A DNA stretch of 64,000 bases from Pelagihabitans sp965238025 (GCA_965238025.1 OZ250162.1:3224001-3288000), one strand, 5' to 3'. Shown: positions 44,843 through 54,492, numbered from the stretch's first letter. Notes: a model not told the origin generated them from the sequence alone. Numbers and translations: made by a program.

Positions 44843-45799
44843 CTAGCTTGTCATATCCCCGGAGCCTTTCTCCGGAATGAAAAGTGACGCCAAAATACCT
44901 GCGATTAGGGAAAGTGAAATCACCACTAGGGAAAGCCACTCAGGGAGTTCTATCTGATGCGAAAAGAGCATTTTTAATCCTACAAAAGCTAGAATGACCA
45001 CCAAACTATAATTGATAAAACGGAACTTTTCCAGCATTCGGGATACGAGGAAATACATTGACCTAAGTCCAAGTATTGCAAGAATATTAGAACTGAATAC
45101 AATAAACGGGTCTGCTGTTATAGCCAAGATTGCTGGAATACTGTCAAGAGCAAAAAGAATGTCGGTCAGTTCAATAATAACCAAGGCCACAAAAAGAGGG
45201 GTTGCCGCCGTAATGCCCATCTTTTTTACAAAAAATTGATTTCCCTGAATGGCCCCGGTAATGGGATAGATCTTCTTCACCTGTCTAAAAACAAAGGATT
45301 TTTTGGGGTCGAAATCTTCATCTTCGCCCTTGAGCATTTTAAAGGCAGTCCATAATAGAAAAACCCCAAATACATAAATAATCCAATCGAACTTGGTAAT
45401 CAATGCCACTCCAAAAAGAATGGTAAGCCCACGAAAAACGATGGCACCTAGAATTCCCCAAAATAATACACGATGTTGGTATATGGCAGGAATCTTAAAC
45501 GAAGAAAAAATTACCGCGATAACAAAAACATTATCAATGCTTAGGGAAAGTTCAATCAGGTATCCCGTAATGTATTTTAAAACAGCATTGTTGGGCGTCA
45601 GACCTGTAGGGTTTTCGACCATTCCATTAGAAAAAAGCCAGTAAATTACCCCACTAAAACTCAAGGCTACAGTAACCCATACTGCCGTCCATATACCGGC
45701 CTCCTTGCTTTTAATAACATGTTCTTCCTTATGAAAAACCCCAAGATCTAAGGCCAAAAAGACAATGATCAAGGCCAGAAAGAGAATCCAAACCCACAT
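44843..45799 (-). CDS. TerC/Alx-family membrane protein
   Basis: A 318-residue inner-membrane protein with about nine helices. The TerC motifs ELSLSIDNVFVIAVI and ELTDILFALDSIPAILAIT carry the paired aspartates implicated in metal transport. Members export manganese or protect secreted metalloproteins. It converges on the coiled-coil gene with a 14-base gap. Confidence 0.93.
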   Translation of the reverse strand: MWVWILFLALIIVFLALDLGVFHKEEHVIKSKEAGIWTAVWVTVALSFSGVIYWLFSNGMVENPTGLTPNNAVLKYITGYLIELSLSIDNVFVIAVIFSSFKIPAIYQHRVLFWGILGAIVFRGLTILFGVALITKFDWIIYVFGVFLLWTAFKMLKGEDEDFDPKKSFVFRQVKKIYPITGAIQGNQFFVKKMGITAATPLFVALVIIELTDILFALDSIPAILAITADPFIVFSSNILAILGLRSMYFLVSRMLEKFRFINYSLVVILAFVGLKMLFSHQIELPEWLSLVVISLSLIAGILASLFIPEKGSGDMTS

Positions 45800-45918
45800 A
45801 CCGAGCGTATTTTACGCCTGCGAAGGTACTACAATATAAAATTTATCGAAACACCGAGAACCCATTATGTACGTGCGGAGGAATTCATTCGGAATCCGAT
45901 GCAAAGAGGACTTTTTTA

Positions 45919-46001
45919 CTCGATAATCGAGATTTAAATGCTCCGAGGCTTGCCTCGAAATTTTAAGTTTACGTTCTTACGAATGCCTCGTGGGCTAGCC
46001 C
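45919..46001. repeat. cluster of three small palindromes
   Basis: CTCGAT-a-ATCGAG (45919-45931), CGAGGC-tt-GCCTCG (45944-45957) and GGGCTAGCCC (45992-46001) follow one another in the 240-base gap between the TerC and YceI genes. They may end the YceI transcript or be degenerate intergenic repeat units. Confidence 0.5.
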
Positions 46002-46039
46002 GGAGGTAGTTTACTAGGATTTATAGAAGGTATCGCACC

Positions 46040-46549
46040 TCATTTCAAAGAAAATGCCAGGCGCACCGATACTTTATTATCTTCCTTTTTCTTTTTAACA
46101 TGAATACCATAATCCGAAGAAAATAGAGTAGTGGTCCCTATTAACTGGTTTCCGTTCCTTGTAAATTCCATAGTTACGGATTTCGTGATATTCTTAATCG
46201 TAAGGTTCCCGACCACCGTATATCCAGCTTCATCAGTTACTACGGAAGTACTTTTAAATTTTATGCTTGGAAAACTATCGACATCAAAATATTTGCTCCC
46301 TTTTAAGGACCAATCCCGTAAAAAGTTACCCGTTTTAAGCGTTTTGGTCCGTACTTCTCCTTGAAAAACGGAATTTTCGGGATTCACTGTGTCAATTACC
46401 GAAGAAGAACTAAAACCTGAAATACTACCATCGGTGTCGTTGGAAAGATAAACAAAGGTAATTTCTGCTGACGAAATCTGAGCGGTTTGCTGCGCATGGG
46501 CAGCTACTTGAACCAGTAACGCCGCAAACAGTATGTAAAAAGTCTTCAT
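46040..46549 (-). CDS. YceI-family periplasmic protein
   Basis: A 169-residue exported protein (signal peptide ending AHAQ). Strand pattern and motifs (FLRDWSLKGSKYFDVDSFPSIKF, YTVVGNLTIKNITKSV) match the YceI lipocalin-like family, which binds isoprenoid-type ligands. The specific ligand is unknown. A -7 box lies about 90 bases upstream. Confidence 0.88.
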   Translation of the reverse strand: MKTFYILFAALLVQVAAHAQQTAQISSAEITFVYLSNDTDGSISGFSSSSVIDTVNPENSVFQGEVRTKTLKTGNFLRDWSLKGSKYFDVDSFPSIKFKSTSVVTDEAGYTVVGNLTIKNITKSVTMEFTRNGNQLIGTTTLFSSDYGIHVKKKKEDNKVSVRLAFSLK

Positions 46550-46636
46550 TTTAGCTATTGTTAGTGTGCAATTTTTTTATTAATTTATTGGCTACTGTGC
46601 AATGGTTAGTTGTACTATGGTATGCAACTGTCGTAC

Positions 46637-46644
46637 CAAAGTTA
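46637..46644 (-). promoter_or_regulatory. possible -7 box of the YceI gene
   Basis: On the reverse strand this reads TAACTTTG, exact to TAnnTTTG, 87 bases before the ATG. No TTG at standard distance. Confidence 0.35.
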
Positions 46645-46762
46645 CTGATTTAAATATTTGGATAATATGGGTCACAAAACAGATAATCGGGCCAGATAAA
46701 CGATAAAAAGGGTCCGTCCCGGCTGAAAGTCATATTATTGCAACACGAGACACTATTTTAAA

Positions 46763-47110
46763 ATGAAAAAACTGCTGATTTTATCCGTTTACGGATGTTT
46801 TCTTGCCTTTGGGTGCCAACAACTACAGGCACAACAGACTGACGAGAAACCCAAAGCCCCAACAAAGGCCTTACTTGAGGAAGAAGAAGAAGAGGGCCCT
46901 AGCATGTATAAATTCGAGCCTGATTTTTTGGCCGCAACAGAAGCGAAAAAAGCGCGTATTGAACGTGCTAGAAGAATTTTGGACACCATGGACATTTCTG
47001 AACGGAGAAAAAGAAAACTGTTGAAAGATCTGTATAAAAATGGCGTTTCTGATCGTCTTTCGAAAACCGTATTGGCAGATGTCAAGTTCGAGGATGTTGA
47101 TGATGAATAA
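46763..47110 (+). CDS. small exported protein, tandem paralogue A
   Basis: A 115-residue exported protein with a signal sequence (AFGCQQLQAQ; the Cys could make it a lipoprotein). The mature part is acidic, then basic, and contains LDTMDISERRKRKLLKDL...SDRL...ADVKFED, shared with the next gene. No known family. The two are 114 bases apart on the same strand. Confidence 0.72.
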   Translation: MKKLLILSVYGCFLAFGCQQLQAQQTDEKPKAPTKALLEEEEEEGPSMYKFEPDFLAATEAKKARIERARRILDTMDISERRKRKLLKDLYKNGVSDRLSKTVLADVKFEDVDDE

Positions 47111-47211
47111 GTACCAAGGGGGCTAGATACCTCCGACGAATTGCTCCAATTTTCGTTTAAAAACGTATTGGGCACCAAAATTGTGATAGAGAACAGAAAA
47201 AGAATACCTTT

Positions 47212-47219
47212 AAAGGAGA
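47212..47219 (+). promoter_or_regulatory. strong Shine-Dalgarno site (AAAGGAGA)
   Basis: It lies 5 bases before the ATG at 47225. Strong SD sites are rare in this window and this one decides the start of the second paralogue over an upstream in-frame TTG. Confidence 0.6.
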
Positions 47220-47224
47220 ACTAT

Positions 47225-47593
47225 ATGAAAATTGCAATGAGAATACCAAAATTAAAGGGCTTTGCTCTTGCCATATTTCTGGTGACCGCAACCCAAGTGT
47301 CAGCTCAAGATGCTGAGAAAAAGGTAGATGAAAAAGAGGTGAAAGTGCAACGCCATACCGTTATGGAGCAGTTTGCGCCTGAAATAATGCAAACAGCCGA
47401 AGAACGCAAGCAGCGTAAATTGGACCATCTTGCCGAAATTGAAATGAAGAAAAGGGCATTGGATACGATGGATATCTCTCGTCGTAAAAAGAGAAAACTA
47501 CTCGCCGACTTGAACAATACACCATACTCCGACCGACTTAACCGTGCCATGGCCGATGTAAAGTTCGAAGATGATGAGGTAATTAAAGATTAG
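47225..47593 (+). CDS. small exported protein, tandem paralogue B
   Basis: A 122-residue exported protein (signal peptide ending QVSAQ). It shares LDTMDISRRKKRKLLADL...YSDRL...ADVKFED with the upstream gene, while the N-terminal half differs. Start chosen at the ATG with the SD site. Function unknown; the conserved TMDIS-RKRK core suggests one interaction surface kept after duplication. Confidence 0.72.
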   Translation: MKIAMRIPKLKGFALAIFLVTATQVSAQDAEKKVDEKEVKVQRHTVMEQFAPEIMQTAEERKQRKLDHLAEIEMKKRALDTMDISRRKKRKLLADLNNTPYSDRLNRAMADVKFEDDEVIKD

Positions 47594-47674
47594 TAATACA
47601 TAGGTAAGGCCTATAGCGTAGGCATCTATACTGCTGTAAAACCTCAAATCCTTGGGGAGCATCAATACAAAAGA

Positions 47675-47702
47675 AAAACCTAGACTAGAAGTCTAGGTTT
47701 TT
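47675..47702. terminator. bidirectional terminator
   Basis: AACCTAGACT (47677-47686) pairs with AGTCTAGGTT (47690-47699) over a three-base loop, with A-run before and T-run after. It ends the paralogue operon and the convergent hibernation-factor gene. Confidence 0.9.
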
Positions 47703-47781
47703 CTTTCTATTTATATATTCCGATTTCATGAGCGTAACGCCCATAGTACTGGGCGGACGTAGGTGCAAAGAATTCCATTAA

Positions 47782-48087
47782 TTAAAAATGGGCCTTCATT
47801 TTAGCTTTTCGTTTTTGTAGTTGTCTATCAAGATCTTCTGTAGATTTGGCGATTGAGGCTTCAAAAGAACTAGTACTCGAATCGGCGAACAACCTAGGTC
47901 CAGGAATGCTTAAACGTATATTGCAAATCATCCCAGTTTCTGGGTCCGAGGTGTTTTCTGTCTTAAAGAAAACATCTGCCCGAATAATAAAATCATACTT
48001 ATCAAATAACTTATCGATTCGTTCTGCTGCCATAATTTCCAATCGATTGCTGGCTTTTACGCCGTCGTACTCAAAGTTGATGTTCAT
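47782..48087 (-). CDS. ribosome hibernation promoting factor (HPF/RaiA short form)
   Basis: A 101-residue protein of the HPF/YfiA family: beta-alpha-beta-beta-beta-alpha layout with SNRLEIMAAERIDKLFDKYDFI and the basic tail RQLQKRKAKMKAHF. It binds the 30S mRNA channel and helps inactivate ribosomes in stationary phase. It lacks the C-terminal dimerisation domain of long HPF. Confidence 0.9.
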   Translation of the reverse strand: MNINFEYDGVKASNRLEIMAAERIDKLFDKYDFIIRADVFFKTENTSDPETGMICNIRLSIPGPRLFADSSTSSFEASIAKSTEDLDRQLQKRKAKMKAHF

Positions 48088-48276
48088 AAATCTAGTAGTT
48101 TTTAGAGTGTATTAAGTTACAATTCCCAATTGAGATGAACAAATCGAAAAGTAGTAAGATTCTTGTTAATCTATTGATGTGCATTGGCCTTACCTCTAGC
48201 CAGTGGCTAAAGGACTAAAGTATGGACCGGTATATTTTATGTACTTTAGAATTATAGATTTAAACACTGCATCACC

Positions 48277-49188
48277 ATGAAATTAAATACAGGTTTTGGA
48301 AGGCGAAAATTTATTAAACAATCTAGCTTATTTACCGCTGCCGTAGTAGTACCAATTCAAGGTTTTTCGATGATCAAACCCCCGAAGTATAAGATGGGAC
48401 TGCAGCTCTATAGTATACGGGATGCTATGGAAAAAGATCCAGTGGGAAGCTTAAAAACAATGGCCGCCTTAGGGTATCAGGACTTTGAGACCTATGGTTA
48501 TGATGTTAAGAATGACATGTATTATGGTTACAAATCCAAAGATTTTAAGCAACTATTGGATGATTTGAACCTTACCGCAACCAGCGGGCATTATGCGTTT
48601 TCTGACTATTTTGAAAAATCGACTGACGATTTAAAACGATTCACAGACCTATGTATAGCTGGTGCAGATACCCTGGACAAACGCTTTATAACCTGGCCAT
48701 GGTTGGATCCCAAATATAGAACCCTCGAAAACTATAAATTACTTCCTGAAAAGCTAAATATAATAGGGGAGCGGGTTAAGGCAGCTGGGCTTGGTTTTGC
48801 CTATCACAACCATGATTTTGAGTTTAGAGACTATAATGGTGAAAATGGTTATGAAATTATACTTAAGAATACAGATCCGGAGCTGGTAAAACTGCAGATG
48901 GACCTCTATTGGGTAATGCATTCCTCAAAATTAAGCCCGTCGGAGTTGATTGCAAATCAACCAGGACGATATGTAATGTGGCATATCAAAGATATGGACA
49001 AACGTACCCGTGACTATACCGAACTTGGTAACGGCTCCATAGATTATAAGGCCATTCTTTCTACTATCGATACCAGTGCTTTGCAATATTATTATCTAGA
49101 ACAGGGTGGTAACTACACAAAGAATTCCATGCAAAGTATGAGCGATAGTGCGAGGTATTTTAAAAAGTATTTAAGCAAATATTTATAA
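48277..49188 (+). CDS. Tat-exported sugar phosphate isomerase/epimerase-like TIM-barrel protein
   Basis: A 303-residue protein with a twin-arginine signal (GRRKFIKQSS) and an AP-endonuclease-2/xylose-isomerase-type barrel. Metal ligands are suggested in FAYHNHDFEF and the QMDLYWV, WHIKD segments. Such exported members occur in carbohydrate loci of Bacteroidota; the substrate is unknown. Single gene. Confidence 0.85.
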   Translation: MKLNTGFGRRKFIKQSSLFTAAVVVPIQGFSMIKPPKYKMGLQLYSIRDAMEKDPVGSLKTMAALGYQDFETYGYDVKNDMYYGYKSKDFKQLLDDLNLTATSGHYAFSDYFEKSTDDLKRFTDLCIAGADTLDKRFITWPWLDPKYRTLENYKLLPEKLNIIGERVKAAGLGFAYHNHDFEFRDYNGENGYEIILKNTDPELVKLQMDLYWVMHSSKLSPSELIANQPGRYVMWHIKDMDKRTRDYTELGNGSIDYKAILSTIDTSALQYYYLEQGGNYTKNSMQSMSDSARYFKKYLSKYL

Positions 49189-49263
49189 CTATCATGAAGC
49201 ATAGTATTATTTTAGCGCGACAGGCTAACTTTTTCTACTTTAAAATCCTGATAAAATGAATTT

Positions 49264-49776
49264 ATGAAGTTAAGATATATCGGCGCTGTAGGAATACTGC
49301 TGTTGTTGTTTGCCTGCAAGGAAGTAAAAAATGCAGAAGTAGCTCCGCCCCAAGAAGTACCGGTTGCTTTAGAACCACAAGCACCGAAACCCTTATATGA
49401 AAATATGGATGGAAAGCCGATTGCACTTTCCGATTATCATGATAAGAAGGTAATCCTGAACTATTGGGCAACCTGGTGCAGGCCTTGTATTGCCGAAATG
49501 CCTTCCTTAGAACGTTTGCAAAGTATTTTACCGGCCAAGGAGTATGTTCTTTTGTTGGCCTCCGATCAGTCGATGAAGGAAATCAAAAAATTCAAGAAAA
49601 CCAAAGGGTACAATTTGGAATTTATTAAATACAACGGCACTTGGGCAGATGAAAACATTACTGCTCTGCCTACCACTTTTATCATCAATGCGTTAGGGGA
49701 GAAGGTAGAACGCATAGTCGGGGAAACGGCTTGGGATACTCCCGAAATGATTCAAAAACTAAAAGACCTTCGTTAA
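49264..49776 (+). CDS. TlpA-like thioredoxin lipoprotein
   Basis: A 170-residue periplasmic lipoprotein (Cys18 in LLFAC) with a thioredoxin domain and redox motif WCRPC in NYWATWCRPCIAEMPS, plus the cis-proline loop ALPTTF. It is translationally coupled (TAATG) to the CDCC-containing propeller gene, suggesting it keeps that partner's cysteines reduced or loads metal onto it. Confidence 0.9.
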   Translation: MKLRYIGAVGILLLLFACKEVKNAEVAPPQEVPVALEPQAPKPLYENMDGKPIALSDYHDKKVILNYWATWCRPCIAEMPSLERLQSILPAKEYVLLLASDQSMKEIKKFKKTKGYNLEFIKYNGTWADENITALPTTFIINALGEKVERIVGETAWDTPEMIQKLKDLR

Positions 49777-51002
49777 TGCGAACTACCCTATATATAGGTT
49801 TTAGTATGTTGGTATTGCTCTTTACTTCTTGTCAAGAGAAAGAAAAAAAGGGATTACCCAAGGAAAAAAGGAATACGGTTGTACCAATGACTTCACCAAC
49901 GGGAGCGAACAGTTCGTTGCCTTACTTATTTTCCAACGGTGAAAAAACCCTGATGTCATGGGTAGAAAAAGATGGGGATAGCCTAACCAAATTAAAGTAT
50001 GCCGAACTGGTAGCAGGAACATGGCAAGAACCGCTAGAAATTCTTCAGGGCACGGATTGGTTTGTGAATTGGGCCGATTTTCCCATGATTGCTGAAAACC
50101 AAGGCAATTTATGGTCCCATGTGTTGAAGAAATCCACATCGGGCACCTATTCCTATGATGTAAAAATGAACGTACTTCCCAAAGGGGCAGCCCATTGGAA
50201 AACGGATATGACCCTACATTCCGATGGTACGCCCACCGAACACGGATTCGTAACGATATTACCTTATAAGAGCGCTTTTTTTGTCACCTGGTTGGACGGA
50301 AGAAACACCCAAGAAAATGAGGCAGGGGAGCGAGGCGCCATGACCATCAGGGCGGCAGAAGTATCCACGGAGGGTACAATACATACCGAAAGCGAGTTGG
50401 ATAGAAGCACCTGCGATTGCTGTCAGACCACGGCGGCCATAACCGATAATGGCCCCATTGTATTATATCGCGACCGCTCTGAGGAAGAAGTACGGGATAT
50501 CAGCATCGTAAGGCAGATCGATGGGAAATGGACAAGCCCCAAAAGTATTCATAATGATGAATGGAAAATAAAAGGCTGCCCCGTAAATGGGCCAAAGGCG
50601 GCAGTTTTGGATAATAATCTTGCAGTAGCCTGGTTCACGGGAGCCCAAGAAAACCCAAGGGTGCAATTGTCACTCTCCAGAGATGGTGGGGCACGTTTTG
50701 AGAATCCCATACAAATAGGTGGCGCCAATTCCATAGGAAGGGTAGATGTACTCTTGGTAGATACCGACACGGCTATCGTAAGTTGGATGGAAGCCAAAGA
50801 CAAACAAGCGCAATTGAAAGCGCTCAAAGTTCGATCCGGCATAAAATCGAAAGAGTTGCTTATTGCCAACCTGGATGCGTCACGCAAAACAGGTTTCCCG
50901 CAAATGGAATTGGTCGGGGACGAAGTCTATTTCGCATGGACCACTATTTCAGGGTCCAATTCGCAAATTCAAATGGCTAAGGTATCGGCTATTGATTTTT
51001 GA
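49776..51002 (+). CDS. sialidase-fold-like lipoprotein with CDCC motif
   Basis: A 408-residue lipoprotein (LLFTSC). Repeated strands (FFVTWLDGR, PIVLYRDRS, LAVAWFTGA, SLSRDGG, VYFAWTT) suggest a six-bladed BNR/sialidase-like propeller. A motif STCDCCQTT near the middle carries three cysteines, and another Cys occurs in KGCPVNG. No sialidase arginine triad could be assigned. A redox or metal-binding role with the upstream thioredoxin is an inference. The ATG at 49776 overlaps the previous stop. Confidence 0.78.
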   Translation: MRTTLYIGFSMLVLLFTSCQEKEKKGLPKEKRNTVVPMTSPTGANSSLPYLFSNGEKTLMSWVEKDGDSLTKLKYAELVAGTWQEPLEILQGTDWFVNWADFPMIAENQGNLWSHVLKKSTSGTYSYDVKMNVLPKGAAHWKTDMTLHSDGTPTEHGFVTILPYKSAFFVTWLDGRNTQENEAGERGAMTIRAAEVSTEGTIHTESELDRSTCDCCQTTAAITDNGPIVLYRDRSEEEVRDISIVRQIDGKWTSPKSIHNDEWKIKGCPVNGPKAAVLDNNLAVAWFTGAQENPRVQLSLSRDGGARFENPIQIGGANSIGRVDVLLVDTDTAIVSWMEAKDKQAQLKALKVRSGIKSKELLIANLDASRKTGFPQMELVGDEVYFAWTTISGSNSQIQMAKVSAIDF

Positions 51003-51128
51003 TGCTTTTGAATCTTGGGGTATAGACTGGCCAACTCCTTTCTTTAAATACCTTTTTTGGAATTTGAATCAATTGTGGCATCATAATTGAAATGCCCATA
51101 GTAATTATTAATATTAAATTAGATTACA

Positions 51129-51323
51129 ATGAGTAAAGGAACAGTAAAATTTTTCAATGATGCCAAAGGTTTTGGTTTTATCATAGAAGAAGGTTCAACA
51201 CAAGAACATTTTGTTCACATTTCTGGATTGGTAGATGAGATTCGCGAAGGCGATGAAGTAGAATTCGAACTAACCCAGGGTAAAAAAGGACTAAACGCGG
51301 TAAACGTAACAGTTATACAATAG
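51129..51323 (+). CDS. cold-shock domain protein
   Basis: A 64-residue CspA-type OB-fold with RNA-binding motifs RNP1 (KGFGFI) and RNP2 (HFVHIS). It acts as an RNA chaperone. It is preceded by about 125 bases of AT-rich non-coding sequence that could hold a cold-responsive leader, and followed by a strong terminator. Confidence 0.95.
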   Translation: MSKGTVKFFNDAKGFGFIIEEGSTQEHFVHISGLVDEIREGDEVEFELTQGKKGLNAVNVTVIQ

Positions 51324-51343
51324 ACGCTTAAGCTTTTAAAGAG

Positions 51344-51372
51344 AGGCCTGTCAGGAATGATGGGCCTTTTTT
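51344..51372 (+). terminator. intrinsic terminator of the cold-shock gene
   Basis: AGGCCTGTCA (51344-51353) pairs with TGATGGGCCT (51358-51367) with two wobble pairs over a GGAA loop, then a run of T. Confidence 0.9.
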
Positions 51373-51597
51373 ATGGCTATTATTTCCGTTAAGCACACAG
51401 TTAGGATAATCCCCGCGTCAGAAAAATAGTGTTCTTGAAAGAGGAGCCTGGCCTATAATAGGCGTCCTTAAAAAAAATTCAACGAATACCGCCGCGATAA
51501 CGGTCCAAGCCTTTATTTCAACAGTTCAGTCAATTCAATTCCAACTTTTTAGACATTTTAACGCTACTTTGCATTCTAATCCATCAATCATAAAATC

Positions 51598-53205
51598 ATG
51601 AAAACAAATTCCATCAAACAATTCATTTTACTGTTTACATTCGTTATTTGCTCAGGCATTGCTTTTGGCCAACAAACGCCATCAACAGAACAATGGCAGG
51701 AAGATTTACTCTTTTTACAAGAAACCGTTCATTCCGATTATCCCTTCTTATTTAAAAAAGTAAAAAAGGAAACCTGGGATGCCGAAGTAGTGAAATTATA
51801 TGCCGAAATCCCCAATCTAGAACCACATGAAGTGGAGGTGGGGCTCGCACGTATCGTTTCACTTTTTAAATATGGCCATACCCAAATTACGTTTAGTACG
51901 GTTGCTAAAAATGGGGTATTGCCAGTAAATCTGTACCATTTTAAAGATGGTATTTATGTGGAAGGCGCACAGAAAGCACATGCCCAAATACTTGGGGCCA
52001 AGGTGTTAAAGGTCGCCAATATCCCCGTTGAGGAAGCGCTGGCCATGATACGTCCCGTGGTCCCGGCCGAAAACGAGTACTATTTTAAGAGGTATGGCCT
52101 GCGGTTCCTAACCGTACCCACAGTCCTGCATGCGCAAGGGGTAGTGCCAGAATACACCAAAAACATTAGCCTCACCCTTGAAAAGGAGGGCGAAATTATC
52201 GAGTACTCCTTACCTACAGTTGCCTTGGATGAACTGTCTAGGGATTATGGTTTTACCATTCCCAATGACGTATGGTTAAGTACAAGAGAGGAAGGGGAGA
52301 CGCCATTATATCTAAAACATTTGAACGAAAAATACTTTTATTTTGAGTACTTACCGGAAACAAAAACGCTATACGTACGACAGAGCTCCGTATTTGATCA
52401 TAAGACGGAAAAACTGACTGATTTTTATAACCGTCTTCTTGCGTTTGTGGATACCAACGAGGTAGAAAAGTTCATTTACGATGTACGTTTAAATGGGGGC
52501 GGTAACAATTATAATAACAAACCCCTGATCCAGGGCATTATGGCCCGCCCGGGATTAAATACGACAGGGAAATTCTTTTATATCATTGGGCATGATACGT
52601 ACTCCGCCTGTCAAAATTTGACCAATGAGATAGAGAACTATACCAATGCCATTATGTTAGGCCAGGCTACTTCAGAAAACAAAAATTTCTATGGCGATAA
52701 CAAAAAAGTGGAGCTGCCAAATTCCAAAATAAATGCATATCTCTCATTTGCCTGGTGGCAGGACATACCACAATGGGAGAATGCCGATGCCACGGTGCCT
52801 CATTTTCCGAAGGAAATGACCTTTGATCAATACCGTACCAATCAGGACCCAGTAGTGGATATGGCCCTAAATTATGACTATGACACGCTCATCATTGACC
52901 CCATGGAACATTTGAGAAACTTGTTTATCGCCGGTAAGATGGAACAACTCAGAGCAGATTCTGCACGAATAATCAATGACCCCATGTACGGCCACATAGA
53001 TTTTGAAAAGGAATTTTTGAAAGTGGGTGAATATTTGCTGGAAATAGGACAAAAAGAGGGGGCCTTGGTACTCTTCGGACAGTTTGTAGAATCGTATCCC
53101 GAAAATGCACGTTTATGGGAAGGTCTTGGTAAGGCTTATAAAAGTGTGGGTAAGGAAAAAGAAGCGGACGAAGCATTCAAAAAAGCAGCCTCTTTGGATA
53201 AATAG
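51598..53205 (+). CDS. exported S41-peptidase-like protein with TPR tail
   Basis: A 535-residue exported protein (signal ending IAFGQ). Residues about 290-400 resemble the S41/tail-specific protease core: FIYDVRLNGGGNNYNN and IIGHDTYSACQN with the likely nucleophile Ser336. The end has a TPR (GALVLFGQFVESYPENARLWEGLGKAYKSVG). PDZ is not obvious, and the catalytic Lys/Glu could not be assigned with confidence, so activity is uncertain. A terminator follows. Confidence 0.78.
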   Translation: MKTNSIKQFILLFTFVICSGIAFGQQTPSTEQWQEDLLFLQETVHSDYPFLFKKVKKETWDAEVVKLYAEIPNLEPHEVEVGLARIVSLFKYGHTQITFSTVAKNGVLPVNLYHFKDGIYVEGAQKAHAQILGAKVLKVANIPVEEALAMIRPVVPAENEYYFKRYGLRFLTVPTVLHAQGVVPEYTKNISLTLEKEGEIIEYSLPTVALDELSRDYGFTIPNDVWLSTREEGETPLYLKHLNEKYFYFEYLPETKTLYVRQSSVFDHKTEKLTDFYNRLLAFVDTNEVEKFIYDVRLNGGGNNYNNKPLIQGIMARPGLNTTGKFFYIIGHDTYSACQNLTNEIENYTNAIMLGQATSENKNFYGDNKKVELPNSKINAYLSFAWWQDIPQWENADATVPHFPKEMTFDQYRTNQDPVVDMALNYDYDTLIIDPMEHLRNLFIAGKMEQLRADSARIINDPMYGHIDFEKEFLKVGEYLLEIGQKEGALVLFGQFVESYPENARLWEGLGKAYKSVGKEKEADEAFKKAASLDK

Positions 53206-53226
53206 TATAAATCAAAAATAGCTTTA

Positions 53227-53267
53227 AAAAAGCGTCTCATTTAAATACAAAGAATGGGATGCTTTTT
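53227..53267. terminator. intrinsic terminator
   Basis: Fifteen-base arms (53227-53241 and 53253-53267) pair with two G-T wobbles, A-run on the left and T-run on the right, over an 11-base loop. Confidence 0.85.
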
Positions 53268-53361
53268 CTATTTTTAACAGATTTGCGATATCTGGGCACC
53301 AATATAAAGATTGATAAGATGGCCCTATTGATGATTTAAGAAAAACATAAAAGAGTATCCT

Positions 53362-54492
53362 ATGCCAAAACACGTCCCTATATTTTTCCTGATCGCATCA
53401 TTTTTTATTAGTGGTGCTATGGCCCAAGAAACAACATTTCAAAAAGAATTGGCCGCAGAACTCGATCCATATTTTTCCGATACTATCCCAGGGGGTGTGT
53501 TTTTAATCCAAAAGAGTGGGGAAACAATCTTTTTAAAGAACTACGGCCTGGCCGATATGGAAACAAAGACAAAGCTCGACGAAAATTCGATCCTGAACAC
53601 GGGATCCATTTCAAAAACCTTTGTGGCCAATGGCATATTGATCCTTGCGGAAGAAGGGAAATTGAGTCTGCAAGATCCTATTTCAAAGTATTTTGATGAT
53701 TTTGAACATCCTGAGGTGATTAAGGATATTACCATAGCGCATTTATTATCACATAGTTCAGGGTTGCCAGATATCAGAAAGGTAGGGGAAAACCCTGACT
53801 TCTATATTACGGCCAAGGATACGGCTAATTTTGAACCCATAAAAAAGGTAGCCGCTCTTAATTTTAAGGCAGGGGAGAAGTTCCAATACTCCAATCCTGC
53901 ATATAACGGTCTGGCATTGATTATCGAAAAAGTAAGCGGTCAAAAGTGGCAAGAGTTTATTGCGGATCGCATTTTCAAACCGGCGGGTATGGATAATAGT
54001 ACTATAACCGATGGCCCACACCCGCAGTCTGGGGTCGCACATGCCTATGTAGAATATGGAGAAGGTTATGTAGAATCTGACTATGGCGAAACACCCACTT
54101 TTGCGGCGGCCGGTAATGGCGGAATATGGAGCTCGGTGTTGGAGTTGGCCAAATACGAGGCGGCATTACAAAACCATATTTTTATAAATGAGGAATCCCT
54201 TGATAAAAGTAGAACTATTTACCTGCCAAAAAACTGGTCGAGCAGTGCGGAACCCTACACGGGGTATAGCTGGTTTATTGGGGAAGAAAGATTATTGCGA
54301 AGGAATCCAGAATTAGGTGTTACATTGATATCCCATACAGGGTCACAAGGCGGATTTCGGGCTTTTTTTATCAGCATACCGGAAAAGCAAATTGTATTTA
54401 TCGCACTTTTTAACCGGCCCATTCCCGAAATGCTCAAGATGTACCGAACCGGCCTCGATATGCTAAAGCGCTATAATTGGTTGGAAGAGTAG
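53362..54492 (+). CDS. exported serine hydrolase, class C beta-lactamase/DD-peptidase family
   Basis: A 376-residue periplasmic protein (signal ending AMAQ). The SxxK motif is GSISK (Ser82-Lys85), the YxN motif is in FQYSNPAYNG, and the KTG-like box is HTGSQGG. Members include esterases, D-aminopeptidases and beta-lactamases; antibiotic resistance should not be assumed. The preceding gene is closed by a terminator, so it has its own transcript. Confidence 0.9.
   Translation: MPKHVPIFFLIASFFISGAMAQETTFQKELAAELDPYFSDTIPGGVFLIQKSGETIFLKNYGLADMETKTKLDENSILNTGSISKTFVANGILILAEEGKLSLQDPISKYFDDFEHPEVIKDITIAHLLSHSSGLPDIRKVGENPDFYITAKDTANFEPIKKVAALNFKAGEKFQYSNPAYNGLALIIEKVSGQKWQEFIADRIFKPAGMDNSTITDGPHPQSGVAHAYVEYGEGYVESDYGETPTFAAAGNGGIWSSVLELAKYEAALQNHIFINEESLDKSRTIYLPKNWSSSAEPYTGYSWFIGEERLLRRNPELGVTLISHTGSQGGFRAFFISIPEKQIVFIALFNRPIPEMLKMYRTGLDMLKRYNWLEE

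Noticed and set aside
53362..54492. Interpretation as an antibiotic-resistance beta-lactamase
   Set aside because: Only generic class C serine-hydrolase motifs are present; most such flavobacterial proteins are esterases or peptidases.
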